DNA from: JBHYGK01 sp051859045
Lineage (GTDB): Bacteria > Pseudomonadota > Gammaproteobacteria > Xanthomonadales > Xanthomonadaceae
Reading direction: 5' to 3'
DNA: 64,000 nucleotides
NCBI GenBank assembly: GCA_051859045.1
Contig: JBHYGK010000058.1
Coordinates: 1-64,000, forward strand
Shown: positions 53,668-64,000 of the stretch, piece by piece
How the letters are laid out: each line of letters starts with the position of its first letter
Position numbering within the stretch: the first letter of the stretch is position 1
Position numbers and translations under genes: made by a program
Notes under the pieces: generated by a model
The model's input: the letters and a program-made list of their open reading frames with translations, nothing else
The model's database searches: none
What the model was told of the DNA's origin: nothing

Positions 53668-54783
53668 TCAGTCGGCCAGCGCGTCCGCGGTCTGGGCCAT
53701 CAGCGCGCGCCAGGCCGGCAGCTTGTCGGCGACGCCGTGCTGGGCGAGGTAGTCCTCGTCGAGCGGCGTGCCGGCGGCGAGGCCGGCGGCCACGTGGACC
53801 ACGCCGGTGAGGCCGAAGCCGCGCTCGGTGACCTTCGCCGGCACGTGGCGGTAGGTGACCGCCTCGACCAGCTCCATCGGCAGGCCCCACAGCGCCAGCA
53901 GGCAGCCGCCCAGCAGCGAGCCGCGCGGGATGCCGCGCCAGGCCTCGAGCGGATGCGCCGGCGCCTCGAGCAGGCGGGCGGGCAGCAGCAGGCCGGTGTC
54001 GGCGAGCAGGGCCGCGGAGCTGGCCAGGCTGGCCAAGCGCGGCTCGGGCGCGATGCGCTGGGCGAGGCGCGAGGCCAGCAGGCCGCGGCGCTCGAGCTTG
54101 GCGGCCTCGGCGGCGTTGCCGGCCTGGCCGAACACCTCGCCCGCCAGCACCAGCTGCGACAGCGCGTCGAGGCCGAGGCGATGCACCGCGGCCTGGACGT
54201 CGTTCATCGGGATCCCGCGCGAGAACAGCGCGGAGTTGGCCATGCGCAGCACGCGCGCGGCCAGGCCGGCGTCGCGCGCGATCCGCGCGCCGACCTCCGA
54301 GATCGAGACGCTGGAGTCGCCGATGGCCTCGCGCAGCGCGAGGAAGGTGGCGGGCGGGGAGGGCAGGCGGTCGATCGTGCCGAGCTGGGCGCGCAGCTCG
54401 CGGTCGGCGAGCAGGCCGCGCGCGGTCATCAGCCGGCGCATCACGCGGCGCAGGTCGCCCTCGTCGACGGGCTCCACCAGCACCTGCTGCACGCCGGCGG
54501 CGCCGGCGAAGCGGCTGGCCTCGCCCGCGCCGGTGCCCTCGGGCAGCAGCAGCACGCGCATGGCCTCGGGGTGCAGGGTCTGCACGAGCTTGAGGATGTC
54601 GGTGCCCGGCTCGGGGTCGCCGCGCAGGCCGCAGAACAGCGCGTCGAAGCCCTTGGCCTGGGCGCCGGCCAGCGCCTCGGCGGCGTCCGCGCAGACCACG
54701 GCCGTCCACGTCGGCGGCAGGGTGCCGGCGAGCGCCAGCAGCCTCCCGGCGCCGTCCGGGTGGTCGAGCAGCCAGACCCGCAT
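53668..54783 (-). CDS. HDOD-domain protein with receiver-like N terminus (copy A)
   Basis: A 371-residue protein. Residues about 1-120 resemble a response-regulator receiver fold (MRVWLLDHPDGAGRLLALAG, then FDALFCGLRGDPEPGTDIL), but no phospho-accepting Asp pattern is clear. Residues 140-330 form an HDOD domain: LPSPPATFLALREAIGDSSV, ARDAGLAARVLRMANSALFS and DVQAAVHRLGLDALSQLVLA. HDOD proteins are nonenzymatic relatives of HD phosphohydrolases used in stress and motility signalling. Its start is two bases beyond the stop of copy B, so they are translationally coupled. The partner or ligand is unknown. Confidence 0.82.
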   Translation of the reverse strand: MRVWLLDHPDGAGRLLALAGTLPPTWTAVVCADAAEALAGAQAKGFDALFCGLRGDPEPGTDILKLVQTLHPEAMRVLLLPEGTGAGEASRFAGAAGVQQVLVEPVDEGDLRRVMRRLMTARGLLADRELRAQLGTIDRLPSPPATFLALREAIGDSSVSISEVGARIARDAGLAARVLRMANSALFSRGIPMNDVQAAVHRLGLDALSQLVLAGEVFGQAGNAAEAAKLERRGLLASRLAQRIAPEPRLASLASSAALLADTGLLLPARLLEAPAHPLEAWRGIPRGSLLGGCLLALWGLPMELVEAVTYRHVPAKVTERGFGLTGVVHVAAGLAAGTPLDEDYLAQHGVADKLPAWRALMAQTADALAD

Positions 54784-54785
54784 GC

Positions 54786-55877
54786 TCAGTCGTTCCCGGC
54801 GTGGATGATGGCGTCGGCGATCTTCTGCCAGTCGGGCAGGCGCTCGCGCAGGCCGGTGGCGTCGACCCAGGCGTCATCGAGCGGATAGCCGCCGGCCAGC
54901 GCGTGCGCGACGTGGACCACGCCCGGCACCCACAGGCCGCGCTGGCGGCTGCGCGCCGGCTGGCGGTGCAGCGCGACGCCCTCGACGATCGGCATCGGCA
55001 GGCCCCACAGGCCCATCAGGTAGGCGCCGGCCTCGGCGTAGCCGGGCTGGCCGTCGAGGCCGTCGGCCTCGTCGAAGCCCGGCAGCAGGCGGCCGATCTC
55101 GGCCAGCAGCGCGGCGGTGCCGGCGAGGTCGGCGCTGGGGCCGGGCATCAGCTTGACCGCGATCTGCGAGGCGATGAAGGCGCGCTGGCGGATGGCGCCG
55201 CGGTCGACGCCGCTGGCGGCCTTGCCGTCGCCGCCCATGACCTCGGCGGCCAGCACGATCCGGCGCAGGGTGTCGATGCCGAGGCGCAGCACCGCGGCGC
55301 GCACGTCGCTGATCTCGCGGCCGCCGGAGAAATACGCCGAGTTGCACACGCGCAGCACCTTGGCCACCAGCGCCGGGTCGGCCTGGATCATCACGCCGAT
55401 CTTGGCGGCGGTGGAATGCGGGTCGCCCAGCGCGCGCGAGATGGCGAGGTAGGTCTCGGGGGCCGGCGGCAGGTGGCCGACCTTGCCGATCGCGTCGACC
55501 AGCGCGGGCGCGTCGAGCAGCTCGCGCAGTTCGGTGATGCCCTCGATGGCCTCGACCAGCTGCTCGGCCTGCAGCGGCAGCTGCAGCTGGCGGTGGGCGG
55601 CGTCGAGCACGCCGGGGGTGGCGTCGGCGCCGAACGGGATCAGCACCAGGCGCGCGGCGGAGGACTGCTTGGAGCGGGCCTCGCGGAGCAGGGCCAGGCC
55701 GCGGCCGTCGTTGCCGACTTCGGCGGCGAGCACGTCGATCTGTCGTTCGGCCATCACCGCCTGGGCGGTGGCGATGTCCTCGGCCCACTCGAGCTCCCAG
55801 TCGAGGCCGAGGTCGGCCAGCGAGGCGTCGAGCTGGCTTCCATCGCGCAGTCCACGGCCGACGATCAGTACATACAT
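54786..55877 (-). CDS. HDOD-domain protein with receiver-like N terminus (copy B)
   Basis: This encodes 363 residues from the ATG at 55877, with AGGAG seven bases upstream. It has the same architecture as copy A: a receiver-like part (MYVLIVGRGLRDGSQLDASL, IDVLAAEVGNDGRGLALLRE), then the HDOD domain LPPAPETYLAISRALGDPHS, QADPALVAKVLRVCNSAYFS and DVRAAVLRLGIDTLRRIVLA. The two copies share the LWGLPMxxVE motif. They appear to have arisen by tandem duplication. The 273-bp gap before it, toward ppa, holds its leader and a hairpin. Confidence 0.82.
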   Translation of the reverse strand: MYVLIVGRGLRDGSQLDASLADLGLDWELEWAEDIATAQAVMAERQIDVLAAEVGNDGRGLALLREARSKQSSAARLVLIPFGADATPGVLDAAHRQLQLPLQAEQLVEAIEGITELRELLDAPALVDAIGKVGHLPPAPETYLAISRALGDPHSTAAKIGVMIQADPALVAKVLRVCNSAYFSGGREISDVRAAVLRLGIDTLRRIVLAAEVMGGDGKAASGVDRGAIRQRAFIASQIAVKLMPGPSADLAGTAALLAEIGRLLPGFDEADGLDGQPGYAEAGAYLMGLWGLPMPIVEGVALHRQPARSRQRGLWVPGVVHVAHALAGGYPLDDAWVDATGLRERLPDWQKIADAIIHAGND

Positions 55878-56097
55878 CGCGTTGCTCCTGGTCAGGCCGT
55901 GCGCGCCCGGGCGGGGCGAGGGGGTCCACGGCGGGGGCTCCGGCCCCGGGCACGGGATCGGCCGGGGGCGTGGAATCTTTAGCCCGGCCATCCTTCCCGC
56001 ACGCGCGGGGGTCGACGACGCGGCCACCATAGCGCAGGCCCGGGCCGGCGCGCAGCCGCGGCGCGCGGATGCGGCCGGTCGCCTGGCCCCGGAACGC

Positions 56098-56123
56098 GAC
56101 AGGCCGCCCGGAGGCGGCCTGTC
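56098..56123 (-). terminator. Hairpin downstream of ppa
   Basis: Perfect 11-bp stem GACAGGCCGCC with loop CGGA and GGCGGCCTGTC, 28 bases beyond the ppa stop on the minus strand. There is no T run on that strand. It probably marks the end of the ppa transcript. Confidence 0.6.
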
Positions 56124-56150
56124 GGCGTGCGGCATGCGGCGGCGCGAGGC

Positions 56151-56699
56151 TCAGTAGTTGAGCGTCTCGGGGCTGTCGGCGAAGCGCTGGATCGACTCGA
56201 GGATCTCCCGGCGGGCGGCCTCGGCGTTCTCCCAGCCCTCGATCTTGACCCACTTGCCCTTCTCGAGGTCCTTGTAGTGCTCGAAGAAATGGCCGATCCG
56301 CTCCAGCCAGTGCTGCGAGACCTGGCTGATGTCGGTGATGTGCTCGTAGCCCTTGAACACCTTCGGCACCGGCACGGCGACGAGCTTGGCGTCCTCGCCG
56401 GCCTCGTCGGTCATCTTCAGCACGCCCACCGGGCGGCAGCGGATCACCGAGCCGGGCACCAGGGCCAGCGGCAGGATCACCAGCACGTCCACCGGGTCGC
56501 CGTCGCCGCACAGGGTGTGCGGGACGTAGCCGTAGTTGCACGGGTAGCGCATCGGGGTGGACAGGATGCGGTCGACGAAGATCGCGCCCGTGGCCTTGTC
56601 GACCTCGTACTTGACGGGTTCGGCGTCCTTCGGGATCTCGATGACGACGTTGATCTCGTGCGGGACGTCATTGCCGGTCGGGACGAGGTCCAGGCCCAT
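56151..56699 (-). CDS. ppa: Inorganic pyrophosphatase (type I)
   Basis: A 182-residue cytoplasmic enzyme hydrolysing pyrophosphate to drive biosynthetic reactions. The family features are present: INVVIEIPKDAEPVKYEVDK, the MRYPCNYGYVPHTLCGDGDP segment with DVLV (metal-binding Asp residues), and VFKGYEHITDISQVSQHWLE. It ends HFFEHYKDLEKGKWVKIEGW. Length is usual for proteobacterial PPases. It is followed by the hairpin at 56098 and preceded by a 99-bp gap. Confidence 0.97.
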   Translation of the reverse strand: MGLDLVPTGNDVPHEINVVIEIPKDAEPVKYEVDKATGAIFVDRILSTPMRYPCNYGYVPHTLCGDGDPVDVLVILPLALVPGSVIRCRPVGVLKMTDEAGEDAKLVAVPVPKVFKGYEHITDISQVSQHWLERIGHFFEHYKDLEKGKWVKIEGWENAEAARREILESIQRFADSPETLNY

Positions 56700-56798
56700 G
56701 GGTGTGCTCCTGATGTGGGGCGCGCATGGTAGCGCGACGGGGGTGGAGCCCGCACTCGACGCCGCGGCCGCGGGCCCGGGCGGGCCGGCGCGGCGGGC

Positions 56799-58118
56799 TC
56801 AGGGCGCGAGCCGCGCCGCCAGCCGCCGCGCGTGCTCGCGCAGGTCCGGCACCGCCGTGCTCTCCCAGCATTCGCCGCGGCGCAGGCCGCCCAGCGCGTG
56901 CAGGCCGGGGGTGGGGCGGCCGTCGAAGCCGATCACCGCGCCGTCCGCGTCGCAGGCCAGCCCGAGGCCCAGCGGGTCGGCCACCGCCTCGCCGCGCAGC
57001 AGCAGGCCGCGCAGCGGCTCGGCCGTCTCGCCGTCGAGGCGGCCGTCGAGGCCGGTGGCCTGCAGCACCCACGCCGCGGGGACCGGCCGCGGCTCGGCCT
57101 CGCCGCGCAGGCGCACCCGCGCGACGCCGTCGGCGTGCGCGAGCACGCGGCCGGCGCGGACCTGCAGCAGGCCCTCGTCGATCCGCGCCTTCAGCACGCC
57201 GAGCACGTGCGCCGGCACGCGGTGGCGCACGGCGTCCCACCACGGCCGCAGGTGGCGCAGGAAGCGCGCGCGCGTGGCCGGCGACCAGGCCCGCCAGAGG
57301 CCGGGGGTGGCCGCGCGCAGGCTGTCGGCGAGGGCGTCGGGGCTGGCCCCGGCCGCCACCTCGGCGCGGAAGGCCGCGAGGCTGGCGGCGAGGCGGCCCG
57401 AGGCGATCGCCTCGAGCAGGGCGTCCGGCGGGGCCGGCAGGGCGGCGAGCGCGGCTGGATGCGGGCGCGGGAGGCGGCCGCGGCGCGACAGCGCCAGCAG
57501 CGGGCCGCGATGCCCGGCCCGGGTCAGCGACACCACCAGGTCGACCATGGTCAGCCCGGTGCCCAGCACCAGCACCGGGTCCTCGGGGCCGATCCGCGCC
57601 AGCGCGCCTGGCGCCCAGGGGTCGCGGATCCAGCGGCCGTCGCCGCCGGCCGGGCCGTCGCCCGGGCCGGCCAGCGCGGCGGGCGAGCCCAGCGCCAGCA
57701 CCACCTCGGCGTCCTCGAGCGTGCTGCCGTCGGCCAGCGTGGCCCGCCAGCCCGCGGCGCAGCGCTCCAGCGCGGCCACCGCCACCGGCATGCGCTGCAG
57801 GCGCCCGCGCGACGCGGCCGCGGCCTCGCCGAGGCGCGCCTCGAGGTAGATGCCGTAGGCCAGGCGCGGCAGGAAGCCGCGGCGCTCGTTGGGCGCGACC
57901 AGGCCCAGGAAGTCGGCGAAGTCGCCCGGCGCCTCGGGATCCAGGCCCATGCGCTCGGCGGGGACGTTGAGCAGGTGGGCCGGCTCGGCGGCGGCGTAGG
58001 CGAGCCCGCGGCCGAAGTCGCGCGAGGTGCCCAGCAGCTGCACCTCGGCGCCGCGGCGGGCCAGCTGGATCGCCAGCGCCGCGCCACTGAAGCCCGCCCC
58101 CACCACGATGATCCCCAT
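56799..58118 (-). CDS. FAD/NAD(P)-binding protein (HycG/FixC-unlike, SidA-like oxidoreductase)
   Basis: This encodes 439 residues from the ATG at 58118 (MGIIVVGAGFSGAALAIQLA). The N-terminal Rossmann fingerprint GxGxxG is GAGFSG. The motif FGRGLAYAAAEPAHLLNVPA followed by ERMGLDPEAPGDF matches the FAD-NAD(P)-binding family (Pfam 13454-like) of uncharacterised dehydrogenases. A second nucleotide-binding patch is VLVLGTGLTMVDLVVSLTRA. The substrate is unknown; such proteins often sit near siderophore or secondary-metabolism genes, but none are seen here. It lies on the same strand as leuB, 88 bases downstream of it. Confidence 0.75.
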   Translation of the reverse strand: MGIIVVGAGFSGAALAIQLARRGAEVQLLGTSRDFGRGLAYAAAEPAHLLNVPAERMGLDPEAPGDFADFLGLVAPNERRGFLPRLAYGIYLEARLGEAAAASRGRLQRMPVAVAALERCAAGWRATLADGSTLEDAEVVLALGSPAALAGPGDGPAGGDGRWIRDPWAPGALARIGPEDPVLVLGTGLTMVDLVVSLTRAGHRGPLLALSRRGRLPRPHPAALAALPAPPDALLEAIASGRLAASLAAFRAEVAAGASPDALADSLRAATPGLWRAWSPATRARFLRHLRPWWDAVRHRVPAHVLGVLKARIDEGLLQVRAGRVLAHADGVARVRLRGEAEPRPVPAAWVLQATGLDGRLDGETAEPLRGLLLRGEAVADPLGLGLACDADGAVIGFDGRPTPGLHALGGLRRGECWESTAVPDLREHARRLAARLAP

Positions 58119-58206
58119 GCACGCCCCGGTCGCCGCTGACAGTGGGCGAGTATAGCCAGCGCGCATCGTGGCCGAGCCGCGCGGCTGGCCCCGTCGCCGA
58201 GCCCGC

Positions 58207-59310
58207 TCAGTCGCGCAGCTCGGCCACCTGGCAGGGCTCGCCGATCCGCGCCAGCACCGCCGCCGCCATCGCCGCGGTGCCCACGCCGCGCCCGCCGGGC
58301 GCGAGGTCGGCGGTCAGCACGCCGGCGTCGAGCGCCGTCGACACCGCATGCTCCAGCGCGCGCGCTTCGTCCTCGAGGCCCAGCGAGTGCCGCAGCAGCA
58401 TCGCCGCGCTGAGGATCGCCGCGGAGGGGTTGGCGATGTCGCGCCCGGCGAGGTCCGGGGCCGAGCCGTGGATGGGCTCGTACAGGCCGCGGGTGCGGCC
58501 GCGGGCGTCGGGATCGCCGAGCGAGGCCGAGGGCAGCAGGCCCAGCGAGCCGGCCAGCACCGAGGCCTCGTCGGTGAGGATGTCGCCGAACAGGTTCTCG
58601 GTGACCACCACGTCGAAGTCGCGCGGGCGGGTCACCAGGTGCATCGCCATCGAATCCACCAGGTGGTGCTCGAGCGCGACGTCGGGGTAGTCCTCGCGGC
58701 CCAGCCGGGTGGCGGTCTCGCGCCACAGCCGCGAGGTCTCCAGCACGTTGGCCTTGTCGACCGAGGCCAGCCGGCCGCGGCGCGCGCGGGCGTGCTCGAA
58801 GCCGCGCCGCAGCACGCGCTCGATCTCGGCGGTGGAATAGCGGCAGAGGTCGGAGGCGCCGTCGGCGTCGCGGGTCTTCTCGCCGAAGTACAGCCCGCCG
58901 GTGAGCTCGCGCACCACCAGCAGGTCGACGCCGGCGAGCAGGTGCGGCTTGATCGGCGACGCGCCGAGCCCGGCGGGATGCGGGCGCACCGGCCGCAGGT
59001 TGGCGTACAGGCCCAGGGCCTGGCGCAGCGCCAGCAGGCCCTGCTCGGGCCGCACCCGCGCGCGCGGGTCCGACCAGGCCGGCCCGCCCACGGCGCCCAG
59101 CAGCACCGCGTCGGCGCGGTGGCAGGCGGCGAGGGTGGCGGCGGGCAGCGGCTCGCCGGTGGCGTCGATGGCGGCGCCGCCGACCAGGTGGGTGCGGCAG
59201 TCGAACACGTGGCCGAAGCGGCGCGCGATGGCCTGCAGCGCGGCGGCGGCGGCGCGGGTGACGTCGGGGCCGATGCCGTCCCCGGGCAGCAGGGCGATCT
59301 CAGCGTGCAT
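58207..59310 (-). CDS. leuB: 3-isopropylmalate dehydrogenase
   Basis: A 367-residue NAD-dependent enzyme of the third leucine-specific step. Motifs are IALLPGDGIGPDVTRAAAAA, VLLGAVGGPAWSDPRARVRP, VVRELTGGLYFGEKTRDADG, then the metal/substrate site DVVVTENLFGDILTDEASVL, and GLYEPIHGSAPDLAGRDIAN. The start overlaps the leuD stop by 11 bases. It is the last gene in the ilvM-ilvE-leuA/C-leuD-leuB operon. Confidence 0.97.
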   Translation of the reverse strand: MHAEIALLPGDGIGPDVTRAAAAALQAIARRFGHVFDCRTHLVGGAAIDATGEPLPAATLAACHRADAVLLGAVGGPAWSDPRARVRPEQGLLALRQALGLYANLRPVRPHPAGLGASPIKPHLLAGVDLLVVRELTGGLYFGEKTRDADGASDLCRYSTAEIERVLRRGFEHARARRGRLASVDKANVLETSRLWRETATRLGREDYPDVALEHHLVDSMAMHLVTRPRDFDVVVTENLFGDILTDEASVLAGSLGLLPSASLGDPDARGRTRGLYEPIHGSAPDLAGRDIANPSAAILSAAMLLRHSLGLEDEARALEHAVSTALDAGVLTADLAPGGRGVGTAAMAAAVLARIGEPCQVAELRD

Positions 59311-59922
59311 GGGCGGGCTCCTCGTGGTGGCGGTGGGCGGCGTGCGGCGGCGCCAGGCGGGCCTCGTGGGCGCTGATCGCGGGGTCGCGGGCGAGCAGCC
59401 AGCCCAGCTCGTCGACGCCCTCGAGCAGGCAGGTGCGGGCGAAGGCGTCGAGCGCGAAGGCGTGCACCGCGCCCGCGGGCGTGGCGAGGGTGCCGGCGGC
59501 GACGTCGATGGCCAGCACGTCGTCGGGGCGCGCCATCAGCGCGCGCACGGCGTCCTCGGGGAGCACGATCGGCAGCAGCCCGTTCTTCAGCGCGTTGGCG
59601 CGGAAGATGTCGGCGATGCCGCTGCTGACCACCACGCGGAGGCCGGCGTCGAGCAGCGCCCACGGGGCGTGCTCGCGCGAGGAGCCGCAGGCGAAGTTGT
59701 GGCCGGCCAGCAGCACCTGGCGGCCTGCGTTGGCGGGGTCGTTGAGCGGGAAGGCGGGGTCGGGGCGGCCGTCGGGCCGCGTGCGCCAGTCGGCGAAGGC
59801 GTGCGCGCCGAGGCCCTCGCGGGAGGTCGTGGACAGGAAGCGCGCGGGGATGATCCGGTCGGTGTCGATGTTGGGCGCGTCGAGCACGATCGAGGCCGAG
59901 CGCAGGTGGACGAGGGCGGCCA

Positions 59923-59923
<1 letters not shown>
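59300..59923 (-). CDS. leuD: 3-isopropylmalate dehydratase small subunit
   Basis: A 207-residue aconitase-swivel subunit that pairs with LeuC. It has NIDTDRIIPARFLSTTSREG, NFACGSSREHAPWALLDAGL and SSGIADIFRANALKNGLLPI. Its ATG overlaps the LeuC stop (ATGA), so it is coupled to the LeuA-LeuC frame. The C-terminal tail is His-rich (HAAHRHHEEPAHAR) and reaches across the leuB ribosome binding site. Its partner here is fused to LeuA, so a LeuA-LeuC-LeuD complex is expected if the fusion is real. Confidence 0.96.
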
Positions 59924-62927
<3,004 letters not shown>

Positions 62928-62931
<4 letters not shown>

Positions 62932-63554
62932 GCGACGACGGCCTCCTCGACCGGGACCGGCGCCTCGGCCTCGGCCTCGGCCGCGCGCGGCGGCGCCGAG
63001 GGCGCGGGGGCGGGCGGGATGCGGCCGTCGGGGTAGACCGGCGTCAGCCAGCGCGCGTGCGCCGCCGACTGCCCTCGGACGATCCGCCCGTACTGCGCGC
63101 GCAGCGCGTCGGCCACCGGGCTGGCCGCGTAGGCGCGGTCGTCCACCGCGGCCACGCGCACGATCTCGGCCGAGGTGCCGGTCAGGAACACCTCGTCTGC
63201 ATCGCGCAGCTCGTCGATATGCACCGGGCGGCGCTCGGCCCCGGCCAGCATCGCGATCGCGTCGCGGGTGATGCCCGGCAGCGCGTCGGCGTGCTCCACG
63301 GCGGTGGCCACCCCGTCCTTGACGATGAACACGTTGACCCCGGTGCCCTCGACCACGAAGCCGGCGTCGTCGACGAACAGCGCGTCGTCGAAGCCGCGGC
63401 CCGCGGCCTCGCGCTTGGCCAGGATCGAGTTGACGTAGGCGCCGCCGAGCTTCAGCGGCGGCAGCGCGGCCGCGCGGTTGCGCCGCAGCGGCGACACCGA
63501 CAGCCGCACCCGGCCCTCGCCCAGGTGCGGCGACCACGGCAGCGAGGCCACCAT
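62928..63554 (-). CDS. ilvE: Branched-chain aminotransferase, C-terminal (large-domain) piece of a split or frameshifted ilvE
   Basis: This encodes 208 residues if started at the ATG at 63554, which overlaps the stop of the N-terminal piece as TGATG. It is the fold-type IV large domain: MVASLPWSPHLGEGRVRLSV, then LPPLKLGGAYVNSILAKREA with the PLP lysine (K-L-G-G-A-Y-x-N-S), FVVEGTGVNVFIVKDG, PGITRDAIAMLAG and VFLTGTSAEIVRVAAV. About 35 extra residues rich in Pro, Ala and Glu follow the normal end at HARWLTPV. Homologues run on directly from the N-terminal piece, so this is either a one-base indel, a pseudogene or a two-chain enzyme. Confidence 0.75.
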
Positions 63555-63892
63555 CAGTGCGTGCTCAGCGCGCCCACGTCCAGGCCCAGGCCGCCGGTGC
63601 CGTACCACAGCAGCGGGCGGATGTAGGCGTCGCGGTGGCCGTTCGCGCGCAGCACCGCCAGCGTGGCGGCGTGGCAGGCGGCGACGTCGAAGCGCGCGCC
63701 GATCGCCTCGGCGCCCAGGCGCATGCGCTCGAGGTGCTCGGGCAGGCGGAACACCGCGGCGCCGTCGGCGGTGGCGTAGCTGCGGATGCCCTCGAACACC
63801 GAGGTGCCGTAATGCATCGCGTGGGTGGTGAGCGGGATGGCGGGCGCGTCCTGGCGGATCAGGTGGCCGTCGAACCAGAGCATCAGGGACAT
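63554..63892 (-). CDS. ilvE: Branched-chain aminotransferase, N-terminal (small-domain) piece of a split or frameshifted ilvE
   Basis: This encodes 112 residues from the ATG at 63892, which has GGAG eight bases upstream; a second ATG at 63883 overlaps the ilvM stop. It has MLWFDGHLIRQDAPAIPLTT, HAMHYGTSVFEGIRSYATAD, and ends RDAYIRPLLWYGTGGLGLDV then GALSTH and TGA. This is the small domain of BCAT with its usual features. The break falls at the interdomain loop of the family (G-D-V-G-x-G-x in E. coli). The next reading frame resumes the aminotransferase sequence immediately. Confidence 0.78.
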   Translation of the reverse strand: MSLMLWFDGHLIRQDAPAIPLTTHAMHYGTSVFEGIRSYATADGAAVFRLPEHLERMRLGAEAIGARFDVAACHAATLAVLRANGHRDAYIRPLLWYGTGGLGLDVGALSTH

Positions 63893-64000
63893 GGGGCGAT
63901 CTCCACGGAGAGGCAGTCATGCAGGTCGGCGAGCTGCCGCTGCAGGGGGGCGGGGGGGCGCGGGCCCTGGACGGTCAGCGCCAGGTGCCACGGGCCATCG
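63883..64000 (-). CDS. ilvM: Acetolactate synthase small (regulatory) subunit IlvM-like, C-terminal end
   Basis: Partial: 38 codons reading in from the window edge, ending at a TGA (63885-63883) inside the first codons of ilvE. The peptide DGPWHLALTVQGPRPPAPLQ followed by RQLADLHDCLSVEIAPCP has the ACT-domain beta-strand and helix pattern (L-x-L-x-V-x-G...LQRQLxxLHD) of IlvM. IlvM would regulate the large subunit (IlvG), which should lie just outside the window. The identification rests on this short end and on the operon order. Confidence 0.6.
   Translation of the reverse strand, partial: DGPWHLALTVQGPRPPAPLQRQLADLHDCLSVEIAPCP

Overview
The window is very GC-rich chromosomal DNA with almost every third codon position G or C. 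Gene content and order point to a gammaproteobacterium of the Xanthomonadaceae/Lysobacteraceae. Examples are a DUF6776-type protein beside bactofilin and erpA, the run aroQ-accB-accC-prmA-DUF3426-fis-purH-purD, a cutA-dsbD-tlpA block, and an ilvM-ilvE-leuA-leuC-leuD-leuB run. The genus cannot be read from the sequence. It is a draft assembly: one run of exactly 100 N lies at 37331-37430. I see no insertion sequence, prophage, tRNA, rRNA or CRISPR array, and nearly all genes look chromosomal and vertically inherited.

Layout. 1-5.9 kb: a degenerate HPt-type signalling gene interrupted by an in-frame TAG, a DUF4126 membrane protein, a membrane coiled-coil protein plus bactofilin, erpA, nudC, ampE, DUF2752 and a zinc-ribbon CD225 protein. 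6-15.3 kb (minus strand): an MFS-acyltransferase fusion, purD, purH, fis, then DUF3426, prmA, accC, accB and aroQ, covering purine and fatty-acid supply with a growth-phase regulator. 15.4-18.8 kb: the overlapping thiol-redox genes tlpA-like, dsbD (with a duplicated N-terminal domain) and cutA. 18.8-23 kb: a secreted multidomain endonuclease I, then groES-groEL behind a sigma-32-like promoter and a CIRCE operator. 23-30 kb: a CPBP protease, a META lipoprotein, an S9 peptidase, and an overlapping HD-GYP/EAL pair with degenerate motifs, followed by a strong terminator that may end a small RNA. 30-36.6 kb: glnE, an ELM1-type glycosyltransferase, a RutE-type nitroreductase, YceI, a pirin and a zinc-finger protein. 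36.6-44 kb: an LPS cluster (GT4, O-antigen ligase-like, GT2, two LpxL-type acyltransferases, waaA). 44-51.5 kb: tolC, pcm, a TetR regulator and a divergent RND efflux pair. 51.5-58.1 kb: a TPP riboswitch with thiC, two tandem HDOD proteins, ppa and an FAD/NAD(P)-binding protein. 58.2-64 kb (minus strand): the branched-chain amino acid operon.

The most unusual region is the last. leuA and leuC are one continuous 1002-codon reading frame with no stop or ATG between them, predicting a LeuA-LeuC fusion for consecutive leucine-pathway steps. The ilvE gene just upstream is broken into two pieces at the family's interdomain loop, with the stop of the first piece overlapping an ATG that opens the second (TGATG). 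Other points worth checking are the amber codon at 194-196, an artefactual 55-bp duplication around the N gap that only appears to break the GT4 gene, the tandem DsbD alpha domains, and a candidate small RNA at about 30021-30127.
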